Shown: positions 14,433-23,695 of the stretch, piece after piece
Position numbering within the stretch: the stretch's first letter is position 1
How the letters are laid out: each line of letters begins with the position of its first letter
Source: Duncaniella sp.
GTDB taxonomy: Bacteria > Bacteroidota > Bacteroidia > Bacteroidales > Muribaculaceae
Direction of reading: 5' to 3'
Assembly (NCBI GenBank): GCA_023664955.1
Contig: JAMPEV010000001.1
Coordinates: 52,936 to 87,620 of the forward strand
DNA: 34,685 bases
Notes under the pieces: generated by a model
The model's database searches: none
What the model was told of the DNA's origin: nothing
Seen by the model: only the letters and a program-made list of their open reading frames with translations
Made by a program: the position numbers and the translations under genes

Positions 14433-17111
14433 TTAGCGACCCGAGTTGAGAATTTCATCTCGCAGTCGATTATTAAACTCTTTCTGGTCCTTCAGATACT
14501 CCAAATCAAGGTGCATACGGTAACGCCAGTAATGACGTGGATTAGCCGGGATATTTATAAGTTCTTCACGTGGATCCCGACGTCTAAGCACTCCGTCAAT
14601 TGACAACCAATCCTGCAATGGCAAGATGCAAAGCATCGACGGTGACTCAAGATGAAAGCGGATGATGCGGTCGCAAATCCATGGCTCAGCATACTGTGGG
14701 GCCTCGCCGGGCTCACGAAGCACTTCATTATAGAAGCGTTGCGTCACGGCTCTGTCAGCCTCCCACCAGCGACGTATTCCGTCCATGTCATGGGTGGAAG
14801 TGGTGCACACTGAATAATAGGGGTAAGACCAAGTGTTTCCAAATTCAGTGTTGGGATCCTTGGGCATACGCTGAATCTCAAGCGAAAGAATCTCAAGTTG
14901 GTTAATCACTGCAGGGACACAAGCCGGAATCATACCCAAATCCTCAGCACACACGAGCATATCAGTGGCATCGATTAGCGGCGGTAACTTCCACATCGCC
15001 TGGCCATACCAGAAGTCATTATTACGGCGATAGAAGAAATCGTTGTAAAGACGGTCGAAGCACCAACGCTCATAATCGTTCAGAGAGCGATAGCTATAAG
15101 TGAATTGCGCAGAGATGCGGGGATGATACTTACCCTTCTCGTATGGGTCTTCGATGAATAGCACATCGTCAATCAAACCTAACAGCGCATTGCATATTTT
15201 CTCACTCTTGTCGTTTTTCTCCTTTGAGGCAAAGTAATCCACCACCTTTCGCTGGGTGTTGAAATCCTCACGGAGACGGTATTTGCCATAGCCTTCGTCA
15301 ACAAGATACGCATCACGGCATTCATCAGTATACTCGCCGAAGAAATCACCGAGCATATAGTCCATTATGAACGGCTTAGTCTGACGGTCAACGTCAATCC
15401 AAAAGTCATAGCCATTGCGGAGCTCATCCGGGGTGAATGGCAATGCGCGGTTGAACACACCTAATAAACCATGTACAGCATCCATAGGAATTTGCCATAT
15501 TCTGAAGAATCCGAGTACATGGTCAATGCGATAAGCATCGAAATATTCAGCCATCTTGCGAAAACGAGCCTTCCACCATGCGAAACCGTCTTTCGACATC
15601 TCTTCCCAATTATAGGTCGGGAATCCCCAGTTTTGGCCCAGTACCGAGAAATCATCCGGCGGAGCACCGGCTTGACAGCCGAGATTAAACAGACGGGGCG
15701 AAATCCAAGCATCAACGCTGGTACGCGAAATTCCGATAGGAATGTCACCCTTTATCGCCACTCCCTTGGAGTGAGCATAGTCTCTCACCTCACGCATCTG
15801 CTTATCAAGGAAATACTGGATGTAATATACGTAATTTATATCATACTGATGCAACTGGATGAAATCTTTAATTTTTTCCGGGTCATACACCGCATATTCG
15901 CCCCATTTCTCCATTTCGGCTGTGTGGTTGATATCACGAAGCACACAGTAGGCAGCATAGGGGATTAGCCACGACTCGTTACTCTCGAAGAACGACTTAA
16001 ACCCGTCAGTAGATAGTACCTTTTCTCCATCCTGAGCGAAAAGTTCACGGGTAAACTCCTTCTTTGCATTGTTAACACGCTCGTAATCCACCTGTTGTAG
16101 CTGATTCAGTTCACGTCCGAGATTGTCGAAGTAACGCTGACGCTCCTCGTTGTGCAGACGCCCCATTGCCGGGAGTCTCAAGTACATAGGATGAAAAGCA
16201 AACGTAGAGTTGGCATTATAAGGATACGAATCGGTCCATGTTCCGGTCATTGTTGTGTCATTAATCGGGAGAAGCTGTACGATGTTCTGACGAGTATCAG
16301 CAGCCCAATCTATCATCAATTTCAAGTCCATGAAGTCGCCAACACCATAATCAGCCTGACTACGCAATGAGAAAACCGGAATCGCCACCCCTGCTCCTCG
16401 CCATGGTGTCAACGGATTAACAAGTCGTTGACCTGCATCTATAACCGCCTCTTCAGTTGTTGCCTTGATATCAACATGACGGTTGTCACGACTTTCCCAT
16501 GCCACGATAGCTCCGGTGTTCTTCTTAACAATAATAAACTTATAGTCAGTACCGGGAGCAATTGAATCAATCGGCACATTTACTGTCCAAGTAGGGTAAT
16601 TAGCATCACTCATCACAGGAGCTTTAGCAGTGTCCCAAGCCCCCAAACAAGCAGCATCGCCGCTCACAGCCACACATTCATCCGGCTTAATCATCGGAGC
16701 ATCAACTGACAGAGTGAGCATACCGGTTTCCGGGAGCACCTCGGCTGAACGGTTTTCGCGATGGCAAATACAATCTACGAACGCACTGCTATAGTATGGT
16801 TTATCCCAAGGCTGGTCCTGCCAACGATCCATAATGCGTATGCGATGCACATTTCCTGAGTGGCTGAATTTATGCGGTTTACCCCATTCATGCTTTACAT
16901 ATCCATTATCTTGATGGCGTACGAAATAACTATATTCTATGGTGCGAACTGTGTCAGGAATATCCACAGTGGTTGACCATGATTCCGCATCCGAAAGAGT
17001 CATCGGGACGGCAAGGTTGGTATCACCATTACCAAGCTCTTTAATCGCTCCCGTCACATAGAGCGATTCACCCCACTCCGTGCGGTAATTTACGTTAAAG
17101 GTTATTTTCAT
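14433..17111 (-). CDS. malQ: 4-alpha-glucanotransferase (GH77) with tandem CBM20 domains
   Basis: An 892-residue cytoplasmic amylomaltase of the long Bacteroidetes type. Residues 1-125 and about 128-235 are two starch-binding CBM20 domains; the first begins MKITFNVNYRTEWGESLYV. The GH77 barrel follows from about 245 (PWRGAGVAIPVFSLRS). Expected catalytic residues are visible: the nucleophile Asp530 in RIDHVLGFFRIW, the acid/base Glu723 in CAEDLGMIP, and Asp775 in TSTHDMDGIRRWW. It transfers maltodextrin segments between glucans in glycogen or starch use. A minus-strand promoter lies about 105-135 bases upstream. No maltose or starch-utilisation genes are adjacent. Confidence 0.95.
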   Translation of the reverse strand: MKITFNVNYRTEWGESLYVTGAIKELGNGDTNLAVPMTLSDAESWSTTVDIPDTVRTIEYSYFVRHQDNGYVKHEWGKPHKFSHSGNVHRIRIMDRWQDQPWDKPYYSSAFVDCICHRENRSAEVLPETGMLTLSVDAPMIKPDECVAVSGDAACLGAWDTAKAPVMSDANYPTWTVNVPIDSIAPGTDYKFIIVKKNTGAIVAWESRDNRHVDIKATTEEAVIDAGQRLVNPLTPWRGAGVAIPVFSLRSQADYGVGDFMDLKLMIDWAADTRQNIVQLLPINDTTMTGTWTDSYPYNANSTFAFHPMYLRLPAMGRLHNEERQRYFDNLGRELNQLQQVDYERVNNAKKEFTRELFAQDGEKVLSTDGFKSFFESNESWLIPYAAYCVLRDINHTAEMEKWGEYAVYDPEKIKDFIQLHQYDINYVYYIQYFLDKQMREVRDYAHSKGVAIKGDIPIGISRTSVDAWISPRLFNLGCQAGAPPDDFSVLGQNWGFPTYNWEEMSKDGFAWWKARFRKMAEYFDAYRIDHVLGFFRIWQIPMDAVHGLLGVFNRALPFTPDELRNGYDFWIDVDRQTKPFIMDYMLGDFFGEYTDECRDAYLVDEGYGKYRLREDFNTQRKVVDYFASKEKNDKSEKICNALLGLIDDVLFIEDPYEKGKYHPRISAQFTYSYRSLNDYERWCFDRLYNDFFYRRNNDFWYGQAMWKLPPLIDATDMLVCAEDLGMIPACVPAVINQLEILSLEIQRMPKDPNTEFGNTWSYPYYSVCTTSTHDMDGIRRWWEADRAVTQRFYNEVLREPGEAPQYAEPWICDRIIRFHLESPSMLCILPLQDWLSIDGVLRRRDPREELINIPANPRHYWRYRMHLDLEYLKDQKEFNNRLRDEILNSGR

Positions 17112-17218
17112 AAGTATGATATAAAATGTTATATAGACTAAACGATTGATGATTACCTGGAACTGACATAAAACATTTATAAGAACCCTATTCCATAAAA
17201 GCCCAATTCAGTCATCAG

Positions 17219-17248
17219 CAAAATTAGGTAATTTCTCTAATAGAACAA
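17219..17248 (-). promoter_or_regulatory. Promoter of malQ
   Basis: On the minus strand, TTG (complement of 17246-17248), a 19-base spacer and TAATTTTG (complement of 17219-17226). This gives a leader of about 100 bases. The rest of 17249-17415 is AT-rich with nothing else I can name. Confidence 0.7.
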
Positions 17249-17415
17249 CATTTTTCAGCGCAAGAAGTTAGCCGAAAATTCACATACATGTTGTAAAACA
17301 TAAAAACTAAGCTCCAAAATCAATACTATCCTATTTATAAATTTTTATTAACCGGTCCAATTAGGAGATAAGGATTTTATGGATTCCAGGTGATGTTTTG
17401 CTCACTTACTTTCTT

Positions 17416-17461
17416 AAAGCCGGCGAAGGCGGGAGATTTCTCTCCCGCCTTCGCCGGCTTT
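17416..17461. terminator. Perfect 21-bp-stem GC-rich palindrome downstream of tRNA-Arg
   Basis: The arms 17416-17436 and 17441-17461 are exact reverse complements around a TTTC loop. The core is AGCCGGCGAAGGCGGGAGA. It lies 12 bases past the tRNA 3' end and probably terminates its transcript, although the T-runs are only three to four bases. Its GC content stands out from the AT-rich surroundings, so a dispersed palindromic repeat is an alternative. Confidence 0.7.
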
Positions 17462-17472
17462 TCAATATTTAG

Positions 17473-17546
17473 TGATCCGGATGCGACTCGAACGCATGAC
17501 CGTCTGCTTAGAAGGCAGATGCTCTATCCAGCTGAGCTACCGGACC
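17473..17546 (-). tRNA. tRNA-Arg (anticodon TCT)
   Basis: 74 bases, full cloverleaf. The acceptor is GGTCCGG paired with CCGGATC (one G-U), the D arm GCTC/GAGC, the anticodon stem TCTGC/GCAGA with loop CTTCTAA giving anticodon TCT, and the T arm ATGCG/CGCAT with loop TTCGAGT. The discriminator is A and no CCA is encoded. It reads AGA codons. Confidence 0.97.
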
Positions 17547-17634
17547 TACCCTTTTATACCTCTCCAAGCATCGGCTCCTCCATCGCCGAGATTTCAGGCT
17601 TAAATCATAGAGGAGTTTGCTCAGAAAAGCGATG

Positions 17635-17666
17635 CAAAGGTAATATTATTTATCGGATTTTGCAAA
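17635..17666 (-). promoter_or_regulatory. Promoter of tRNA-Arg
   Basis: On the minus strand, TTTG (complement of 17663-17666), a 20-base spacer and TACCTTTG (complement of 17635-17642). The precursor would carry a 5' leader of about 84 bases before the mature tRNA. Confidence 0.72.
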
Positions 17667-17699
17667 TCAAAAAATATTTATGGAAATTTTTCTTTAATT

Positions 17700-17731
17700 T
17701 TTGTAAACACGGATGATTTGCACTACCTTTG
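17700..17731 (+). promoter_or_regulatory. Promoter of sdhCAB
   Basis: TTTG at 17700-17703, a 20-base spacer and TACCTTTG at 17724-17731. The leader of about 105 bases contains CTTTGT (17739-17744) and ACAAAG (17769-17774), which can pair across a 24-base loop near the RNA 5' end. It is divergent from the tRNA promoter. Confidence 0.78.
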
Positions 17732-17841
17732 CACTAAACTTTGTGAAGGGCATCACTACGGGGTGCTGACAAAGAAAAAGAATTTCGACAATAGCATACT
17801 AAATCAATTAAACAATACTAATTTCATTTAACAGAACTACT

Positions 17842-18513
17842 ATGTGGTTAACTTGCTCATCCATAGGAAGGAAGTTCGTGATGGCACTCACCGGACTATG
17901 CCTTGTCCTATTTGTCACGTTTCACTGCTTGATGAACGCTGTGGCTATCTTCTGGCCTGACGGCTACAATGCTGTATGCGCATTCCTTGGCGCTAACTGG
18001 TATGCCCTCATCGCCTCTATCGGCCTAGCCGCCCTATTCATCATTCACATCATTTACGCTGTCTGGCTCACACTACAAAACCGCAAAGCACGCGGTAACG
18101 ACCGCTATGCAATTGTGGCTAAACCCGCTCAGGTGGAATGGGCCTCACAGAACATGCTCGTGCTCGGTATTGTAATCCTTGCATTCCTCGTAGTGCACAT
18201 GATCCAATTCTGGGCAAAGATGCAGCTCGCTGAAATCCTCGGCCAGCACTGGCCCGACCCACAAGACGGTATGTACTTCATCAACCAGGCATTCAGCTGC
18301 TGGATTACCCCCGTGGTTTATGTTATCGGATTCGTTGCACTCTGGTTCCACATGAACCATGGCTTCTGGTCAATGTTCCAAAGCTGCGGCTGGGACAACG
18401 ACACTTGGATCAATCGCCTGAAATGCATCGGTCTGTGGTGGACTTCCATCGTGGTTGTTCTCTTCATCATTGAAGTTGTCGTATTCACAATCCGTGCCTA
18501 CACCGGCATCTGA
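17842..18513 (+). CDS. sdhC: Succinate dehydrogenase/fumarate reductase cytochrome b subunit
   Basis: A 223-residue integral membrane subunit with five spans, in the di-heme b architecture of the epsilonproteobacterial fumarate reductase type. Histidines H28, H69, H119 and H170 (or H173) each sit in a span and are the expected axial ligands of two b hemes. It anchors SdhA/B to the inner membrane and exchanges electrons with menaquinone. First gene of sdhCAB, 39 bases before sdhA. In anaerobic Bacteroidetes the complex usually runs as fumarate reductase for succinate production. Confidence 0.95.
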   Translation: MWLTCSSIGRKFVMALTGLCLVLFVTFHCLMNAVAIFWPDGYNAVCAFLGANWYALIASIGLAALFIIHIIYAVWLTLQNRKARGNDRYAIVAKPAQVEWASQNMLVLGIVILAFLVVHMIQFWAKMQLAEILGQHWPDPQDGMYFINQAFSCWITPVVYVIGFVALWFHMNHGFWSMFQSCGWDNDTWINRLKCIGLWWTSIVVVLFIIEVVVFTIRAYTGI

Positions 18514-18552
18514 GCATTTTAATTAACAAAACAATTCTCTACATTAACATAT

Positions 18553-20580
18553 ATGGCAGATATTAAGAACCTTGAGGGTATGATTGACTCTACCCCCATC
18601 ATGAAGGATTTTGCCGACATCGAATCCTCCAAGCTCCCTGAATATCAGATTGATTCCAAGATTCCTGAAGGTCCTTTAGCTCAAAAGTGGACTAACTACA
18701 AGGCACATCAGAAACTTGTGAACCCCGCCAACAAGCGTAATCTCGACGTAATCGTCGTAGGCACCGGCCTGGCCGGCGCTTCTGCGGCTTCATCACTCGG
18801 CGAGCTCGGTTTCAACGTATATAACTTCTGCATCCAGGATTCACCCCGCCGCGCTCACTCTATCGCCGCCCAGGGTGGTATCAATGCCGCTAAGGATTAT
18901 CAAAACGACGGTGACTCCGTTTACCGCCTATTTTACGATACAATTAAAGGTGGTGACTTCCGTTCCCGTGAAGCCAATGTATACCGACTCGCTGAAGTGT
19001 CAAACAATATTATCGACCAGTGCGTGGCCCAAGGTGTTCCATTTGCCCGTGAATACGGCGGCCTCCTTGCTAACCGTTCATTCGGTGGCGCCCAGGTGTC
19101 ACGTACCTTCTATGCTAAAGGTCAGACAGGACAGCAGCTCCTTCTTGGTGCTTACGCGTCACTCAACCGCCAGATTAAGAAGGGTACAGTCCGCTCTTTC
19201 AACCGTCGCGAAATGCTTGATGTGGTTATCATCGATGGTCGAGCACGCGGTATCATCGTACGCAACCTTATCACCGGAGAAATCGAACGCTATGCTGCTC
19301 ATGCAGTAGTACTTGCCACCGGCGGTTACGGTCGTGCCTTCTTCCTTTCCACCAATGCTATGGGCTGCAACGGCTCTGCTGCAATCCAGGCTTTCAAGAA
19401 GGGTGCTTACCTTGCCAATCTCGCATTCACTCAGATTCACCCCACATGCATCCCCGTTCACGGTGAAGACCAGTCAAAGCTCACACTTATGAGTGAATCA
19501 CTTCGTAACGACGGCCGCATCTGGGTTCCCAAGAAGAAAGAGGACGCTGAGGCCATCCGTGCCGGTAAGAAAAAACCGACCGATATACCCGATGAAGATC
19601 GTGACTTCTACTTGGAACGACGCTATCCCGCATTTGGTAACCTCTGTCCGCGCGACATCGCAAGTCGCGCTGCTAAAGAGCGATGCGACGCCGGTTACGG
19701 TGTAGGTACCGGTAATGCTGTATACCTCGACTTCAAATATGCCATCGACCGTCTCGGCGAAGATGTGGTTCGCGACCGCTACGGCAACCTCTTCGACATG
19801 TACCAGATGATTTCTGATGACAATCCTTATGAGACCCCGATGATGATTTTCCCAGCAAGCCACTACACCATGGGTGGTATCTGGGTTGACTACGAACTCC
19901 AGACCTCAATCAAGGGACTCTTCGCAATCGGCGAATGCAACTTCTCTGACCACGGAGCTAATCGCCTTGGCGCTTCCGCTCTCATGCAAGGTCTCGCCGA
20001 TGGTTACTTCGTGCTTCCGTACACAATGCAGAATTACCTCAGTGATCAAATCAAGGTGCCTCACTTCACCACTGACACAAAGGAATTTGACGAAGCTGAA
20101 AAGGCCGTACGCGCACGCATCGAGAAACTCATGAACATCAAGGGAACCAAATCACCTGACCAGATTCACAAACGCCTTGGACATGTGATGTGGAATCTCG
20201 TTGGTATGGGTCGTACTCTCCAGGGGCTCGTTAAGGCAATTGAAGAAGTGGAAGAAGTGCGTAAAGAATTCTACACTGACCTCCGAATCGTTGGTAAGGC
20301 TGACGACCTCAACACCGAACTCGAAAAGGCACTCCGTCTCGAGGACTTCCTTGTTATCGCAAAGATGATGGCAATCGACGCACTCAACCGCAACGAATCA
20401 TGCGGCGCACACTTCCGCGAAGAGTATCAACTCGCCGACGGAGAAGCAGCACGTAACGACAAGGACTATATGTATGTCTCTTGCTGGAAATACACTGGCG
20501 ACAACGAAAAGCCCGTACTCTTGAAAGAACCCCTCAACTACACTGAAATAAAGGTTCAAACACGTAACTACAAGTCATAA
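18553..20580 (+). CDS. sdhA: Succinate dehydrogenase/fumarate reductase flavoprotein subunit
   Basis: A 675-residue FAD subunit carrying the active site. GTGLAG (70-75) is the dinucleotide-binding loop, [11 protein letters not shown] contains the covalent-flavin His102, HPTCIP begins at His296, and RLGASAL includes Arg471 of the substrate site. The C-terminal domain contains [13 protein letters not shown]. The roughly 60-residue N-terminal extension before the Rossmann fold is a Bacteroidetes trait. It sits between sdhC and sdhB, 19 bases before the latter. It interconverts fumarate and succinate on the cytoplasmic face. Confidence 0.96.
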   Translation: MADIKNLEGMIDSTPIMKDFADIESSKLPEYQIDSKIPEGPLAQKWTNYKAHQKLVNPANKRNLDVIVVGTGLAGASAASSLGELGFNVYNFCIQDSPRRAHSIAAQGGINAAKDYQNDGDSVYRLFYDTIKGGDFRSREANVYRLAEVSNNIIDQCVAQGVPFAREYGGLLANRSFGGAQVSRTFYAKGQTGQQLLLGAYASLNRQIKKGTVRSFNRREMLDVVIIDGRARGIIVRNLITGEIERYAAHAVVLATGGYGRAFFLSTNAMGCNGSAAIQAFKKGAYLANLAFTQIHPTCIPVHGEDQSKLTLMSESLRNDGRIWVPKKKEDAEAIRAGKKKPTDIPDEDRDFYLERRYPAFGNLCPRDIASRAAKERCDAGYGVGTGNAVYLDFKYAIDRLGEDVVRDRYGNLFDMYQMISDDNPYETPMMIFPASHYTMGGIWVDYELQTSIKGLFAIGECNFSDHGANRLGASALMQGLADGYFVLPYTMQNYLSDQIKVPHFTTDTKEFDEAEKAVRARIEKLMNIKGTKSPDQIHKRLGHVMWNLVGMGRTLQGLVKAIEEVEEVRKEFYTDLRIVGKADDLNTELEKALRLEDFLVIAKMMAIDALNRNESCGAHFREEYQLADGEAARNDKDYMYVSCWKYTGDNEKPVLLKEPLNYTEIKVQTRNYKS

Positions 20581-20599
20581 GTCAAAAAGAATTGAAACA

Positions 20600-21355
20600 A
20601 TGGAACATACTATAAATGTAAACCTCAAGATTTGGCGTCAACGTGGTCCTAAAGAACCAGGGGCGTTCAAAAACTACCGCGTTGAGAACGTTTCAACCGG
20701 CAGCAGCTTCCTCGAAATGCTCGACATGCTTAACCAGCAGCTCGTTGAACAAGGCGAAGAGCCTGTAGTGTTTGACAATGACTGCCGCGAAGGTATCTGC
20801 GGTATGTGTTCTCTTTACATCAATGGTCATCCCCACGGACCAGTTCAGGGTATCACCACATGCCAGCTTCACATGCGTAAGTTCAACAATGAGGACACCA
20901 TCACCATCGAGCCATGGCGCTCAGCTGCATTCCCGGTGATTCGCGACCTCATGGTGAACCGTAACGCATTCGACCAGATCCAGCAGGCTGGTGGCTACGT
21001 GTCATTCAACTGCGGCGGTGCTCCCGACGCTAACGATATTCCCATCTCTAAGGAAGTTGCCGACGTGGCAATGGACTCCGCTACTTGCATCGGTTGCGGT
21101 GCTTGCGTGGCTGCATGTAAGAATGGTTCTGCAATGCTCTTCGTAGGTGCCAAGGTGAGCCAGTTCGCCCTCCTTCCCCAGGGTCAAGTTGAACGCGCCC
21201 GCCGCGCTCGTGCCATGGTTAAGAAGATGGATGAACTTGGCTTCGGTAACTGCACCAACACAGGCGCATGTGCTGCTGAATGTCCCAAGAACGTTCCACT
21301 CAGCAATATCGCTCGTCTCAACCGTGAGTTCATCAAAGCTAAATTCGCTGACTAA
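20600..21355 (+). CDS. sdhB: Succinate dehydrogenase/fumarate reductase iron-sulfur subunit
   Basis: A 251-residue electron-transfer subunit with all cluster ligands. Cys62, 67, 70 and 88 (CREGICGMC plus TTCQ) bind [2Fe-2S]. Cys163, 166 and 169 with Cys228 bind [4Fe-4S], and Cys173, 218 and 224 bind [3Fe-4S]. It links the flavin in SdhA to the b hemes in SdhC. Last gene of the operon; a terminator follows 43 bases after the stop. Confidence 0.96.
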   Translation: MEHTINVNLKIWRQRGPKEPGAFKNYRVENVSTGSSFLEMLDMLNQQLVEQGEEPVVFDNDCREGICGMCSLYINGHPHGPVQGITTCQLHMRKFNNEDTITIEPWRSAAFPVIRDLMVNRNAFDQIQQAGGYVSFNCGGAPDANDIPISKEVADVAMDSATCIGCGACVAACKNGSAMLFVGAKVSQFALLPQGQVERARRARAMVKKMDELGFGNCTNTGACAAECPKNVPLSNIARLNREFIKAKFAD

Positions 21356-21398
21356 ACCATCGGGTAATTAGCGAATCAGAAAATCCTATAATAATAAT

Positions 21399-21437
21399 GT
21401 GGCAGTGTCTATATCGACGCTGCCACCTTTATTTTTA
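21399..21437 (+). terminator. Terminator of sdhCAB
   Basis: An 11-bp stem (21399-21409 with 21416-21426, one G-U pair), a 6-base loop, then CTTTATTTTTA. Confidence 0.88.
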
Positions 21438-21830
21438 CTTATCAACTATCAGTATAAGCATGTCGAATGTTAAACACATCTATAATTTTAACATATAAGG
21501 TTAAAGTTGTACGATTTTTTTATGATATGTAAACTTTTATTAATCTCAAGCATTATATAAGCAGTGAATTATGTGCAAAATTTCACATGAGTTCACAATT
21601 ATCTTAATTATACATTAAATAATCAATTTATCGAACAAAAAAATCCATATAATTACTCAACTCTAACAAATATCCTGACATAATAACATTACAAATTCAT
21701 AAGCAAAATTCCATACTCTACACATAAGCAAGATTTGCAAAATTATTACAATAACACGCAACTGTAATATTTCTGTAACAATTTTGTAATTATATTTTCA
21801 TTCTGACTCTCAATGCTTTACAAGTATTTT
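21438..21830. other. Gene-free AT-rich spacer
   Basis: Nearly 400 bases, very AT-rich, with no ORF of note on either strand, no strong hairpin and no good two-box promoter. I see nothing assignable apart from general A/T tracts upstream of the sigma-factor promoter. Confidence 0.6.
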
Positions 21831-21854
21831 TGATGAAATATTAATATTTCGTCA
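21831..21854. promoter_or_regulatory. 24-bp near-perfect palindrome upstream of the sigma-factor gene
   Basis: The half-sites TGATGAAATATT and AATATTTCGTCA are reverse complements except for one position. It has no loop, so it looks more like an operator than a terminator. It is centred about 55 bases upstream of the -7 box at 21898-21905, a usual place for an activator site. Confidence 0.4.
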
Positions 21855-21897
21855 GATTTTTTCGCACACAATATCATGCTTGTCGGTTTAAAGTATG

Positions 21898-21905
21898 TAC
21901 CTTTG
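21898..21905 (+). promoter_or_regulatory. -7 box of the sigma-factor gene
   Basis: TACCTTTG matches the -7 consensus. No TTG lies at the normal 19-20 base distance (the nearest is 15 bases away), so this promoter may need an activator. The leader to the ATG is about 100 bases. Confidence 0.5.
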
Positions 21906-22010
21906 AAATGTCAAACAAAAACAACCGCTACAAACACTAACAGAGGGTTGGAATTATGATTGACACCACTAACAAAATAATTAGACGTTCAACTCTAAAA
22001 CGATATAAAA

Positions 22011-22514
22011 ATGGGAAACAAGGAATTTCAAACTAAGCTTATGAGCCTCCAAAGTAACCTACTTAACTTTGCATACATGCTCACCTCAAATCGTGACAAT
22101 GCTTACGATCTGCTCCAGGACACAACCCTTAAAGCCCTTAGTAATGAAGACAAGTATGCCGAAAACACCAACTTCAAAGGTTGGGTTTTCACAATCATGC
22201 GCAACATCTTCATCAACAACTATCGCCGTGTAGCCCGCAGCGCCACAGTCATCGACCAGACTGAGGATCTTTACCACCTTAACCTTTCTCAGGACTCAGG
22301 TCTTGAAACTCCTGAAGGATCTTTTGGTGCAAATGAGATTTCCGACGCTATCAACTCATTCCCCGATGAGTATCGCATCCCCTTCTCAATGCACGTGGCC
22401 GGCTACAAGTACAATGAGATTGCAGAGAAAATGGAACTTCCTCTCGGCACTGTCAAGAGCCGCATCTTCTTTGCCCGCAAGAAACTCCAGACCCGCTTCG
22501 CTGATTATCGATAA
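22011..22514 (+). CDS. ECF-type RNA polymerase sigma factor
   Basis: A 167-residue group IV sigma factor. Region 2 spans about residues 10-75 (AYDLLQDTTLKALSNEDKY, then TNFKGWVFTIMRNIFINNYR). Region 4 spans about 108-160 (FPDEYRIPFSMHVAGYKYNE, then LPLGTVKSRIFFARKKL). It redirects RNA polymerase to its own promoter set. No anti-sigma gene follows; the 245 bases downstream are non-coding. The leader has a 26-codon ORF (21956-22036) overlapping this start in another frame. The target regulon is unknown. Confidence 0.92.
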   Translation: MGNKEFQTKLMSLQSNLLNFAYMLTSNRDNAYDLLQDTTLKALSNEDKYAENTNFKGWVFTIMRNIFINNYRRVARSATVIDQTEDLYHLNLSQDSGLETPEGSFGANEISDAINSFPDEYRIPFSMHVAGYKYNEIAEKMELPLGTVKSRIFFARKKLQTRFADYR

Positions 22515-22759
22515 GAGTTGAAATTCCGAAGCGTGCATCACCTGCACATCTCAAATCCCCATTCTTTATATTAATTTTGCGAACTAAAGTACATTAATCA
22601 ATGTCTTTAGCACAAGACTAAAGTATAAAGGCTAACTGATAATAACACATAACTAAATAGAAATTAATAAAGTAGAGATTAAATAATAAATAAGACATAT
22701 CAATTTCCTTTATGATAGGTTATTAATTTAAGGTAATAGAGATTAACACACAAATCACA
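22515..22759. other. Gene-free AT-rich stretch after the sigma factor
   Basis: No ORF and no anti-sigma gene. A lone TAATTTTG (22572-22579) could be a -7 box reading toward the terminator at 22760, but it lacks a -33 partner. Otherwise I see nothing here. Confidence 0.5.
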
Positions 22760-22793
22760 AAGCGCGGCCGCCTTCACACTGGCAGCCGCGCTT
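22760..22793. terminator. Terminator between convergent sigma-factor and ompH-like genes
   Basis: AAGCGCGG (22760-22767) pairs with CCGCGCTT (22786-22793), with GCC/GGC (22770-22772 and 22781-22783) extending the stem inside. On the plus strand TCTTTATTTAT follows. Confidence 0.82.
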
Positions 22794-22815
22794 CTTTATT
22801 TATCCTTCCTTATTA

Positions 22816-23424
22816 TCACTTGCTTTCGCTAACTTTATTGTAACGAGCGTTAAGACCCTCTACAATTTCGTTAGTTATATCAAGAGCCGGATTGAAATAT
22901 AGGCCGGCAGCCTTCAGAAGAATAGCATCATAACACTTTGTGGCATTATAAATCTTGATATAGTTGTCGATTGAGTCATTGAGCTGAATCTGCTGCTGGG
23001 CAAGCTCATTCTCAGTGTTACGGCTCAAACCAGCCAAATAATTCTCTGCATCCTGCTGCATTTTTTGAAGCTTCTGCATATCGGCATTATAGCTTGCCTC
23101 GGTAAGATAGCCATTAGAACGAGCCTTCTGCTCAATAGCCGAAGCGAATTTTTGGATTTCTACCGCCTTTGACTGACGTGCTCCTTCAATCTTGGATACA
23201 GCGCGCATTGATGCTTCCTGAAAATCTTTTGCAAGATTATAGTGAGTCATCAATGAATCCCCGTCGATATAACGGATGTTAAGGCTTGGAGTAGTTGCGC
23301 CATCGGCTGTTGTCACTGCCTGTGGGGCGGAGTCTGTTTTGGTGTCTGCTCCTCCGCAGGAGGTCATACTTATGGCTAAAAGTCCCATTAGCAGCGATGA
23401 AGCTGACATTGCTAACTTTTTCAT
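22816..23424 (-). CDS. OmpH/Skp-family lipoprotein
   Basis: A 202-residue exported lipoprotein (lipobox ending SMTSC, Cys23). After a low-complexity Thr/Ala linker, LNIRYIDGDSLMTHYNLAKD matches the start of the OmpH fold. A long coiled coil (about 75-160, rich in Gln, Lys, Ala and Glu) is followed by the returning segment LYFNPALDITNEIVEGLNAR. The family includes periplasmic chaperones for outer-membrane proteins; here the lipid anchor suggests an envelope-bound form. The small membrane protein gene lies just upstream on the same strand, separated by an 11-bp inverted repeat. Confidence 0.88.
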   Translation of the reverse strand: MKKLAMSASSLLMGLLAISMTSCGGADTKTDSAPQAVTTADGATTPSLNIRYIDGDSLMTHYNLAKDFQEASMRAVSKIEGARQSKAVEIQKFASAIEQKARSNGYLTEASYNADMQKLQKMQQDAENYLAGLSRNTENELAQQQIQLNDSIDNYIKIYNATKCYDAILLKAAGLYFNPALDITNEIVEGLNARYNKVSESK

Positions 23425-23475
23425 GTGAAAAATGTGAGTAGTTTAATTAGTTTGTTTGTATTATCTTTTCAATTA

Positions 23476-23510
23476 TTAAGAATTGATTTACAGGTAAAGT
23501 CAATTCTTAA
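23476..23510 (-). terminator. 11-bp inverted repeat at the end of the small membrane protein gene
   Basis: TTAAGAATTGA (23476-23486) and TCAATTCTTAA (23500-23510) are exact reverse complements with a 13-base loop. The right arm overlaps the stop codon of the small gene. There is no strong T-run, so termination before the OmpH-like gene may be partial. Confidence 0.45.
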
Positions 23511-23673
23511 GGTGCCCTGCGCATCCAAACCCCTTCTCTCGTAATTTGGGATTATCATGCACATGACCGGAGGGAAATCTGCCGCCTTTGACAAATAATA
23601 CCTTTACCCCTAAAAGCACCGCTGCTAGGGCTACGAGAAGCACTGATATTATGACTACGCTTAGTATTTTCAT
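23500..23673 (-). CDS. Small conserved membrane protein (57 residues)
   Basis: MKILSVVIISVLLVALAAVL is a single N-terminal membrane span. It is followed by a short tail with KGGRFPSGHVHDNPKLREKG and FGCAGHLKN. The K.G.FP..H...N..LR.KG(I/F).C pattern matches small membrane proteins I recognise from other Bacteroidetes, which supports a real gene despite its size. An ATG two codons upstream (23679) is an alternative start. The -7 box TAATTTTG (complement of 23696-23703) lies just upstream. Function unknown; the tail Cys and His residues could bind metal or take part in redox, which is speculation. Confidence 0.7.
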   Translation of the reverse strand: MKILSVVIISVLLVALAAVLLGVKVLFVKGGRFPSGHVHDNPKLREKGFGCAGHLKN

Positions 23674-23695
23674 CGTCATTTTCGGTTTTCCGATG

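Noticed and set aside
17473-17546. tRNA-Arg as an integration site for a mobile element
   Set aside because: No integrase gene, no repeat of the tRNA 3' end elsewhere in the window, and the flanking genes are housekeeping.
22572-22759. Possible small RNA starting at TAATTTTG and ending at the convergent terminator
   Set aside because: No -33 element at the right distance and the terminator is already explained by the sigma-factor gene.
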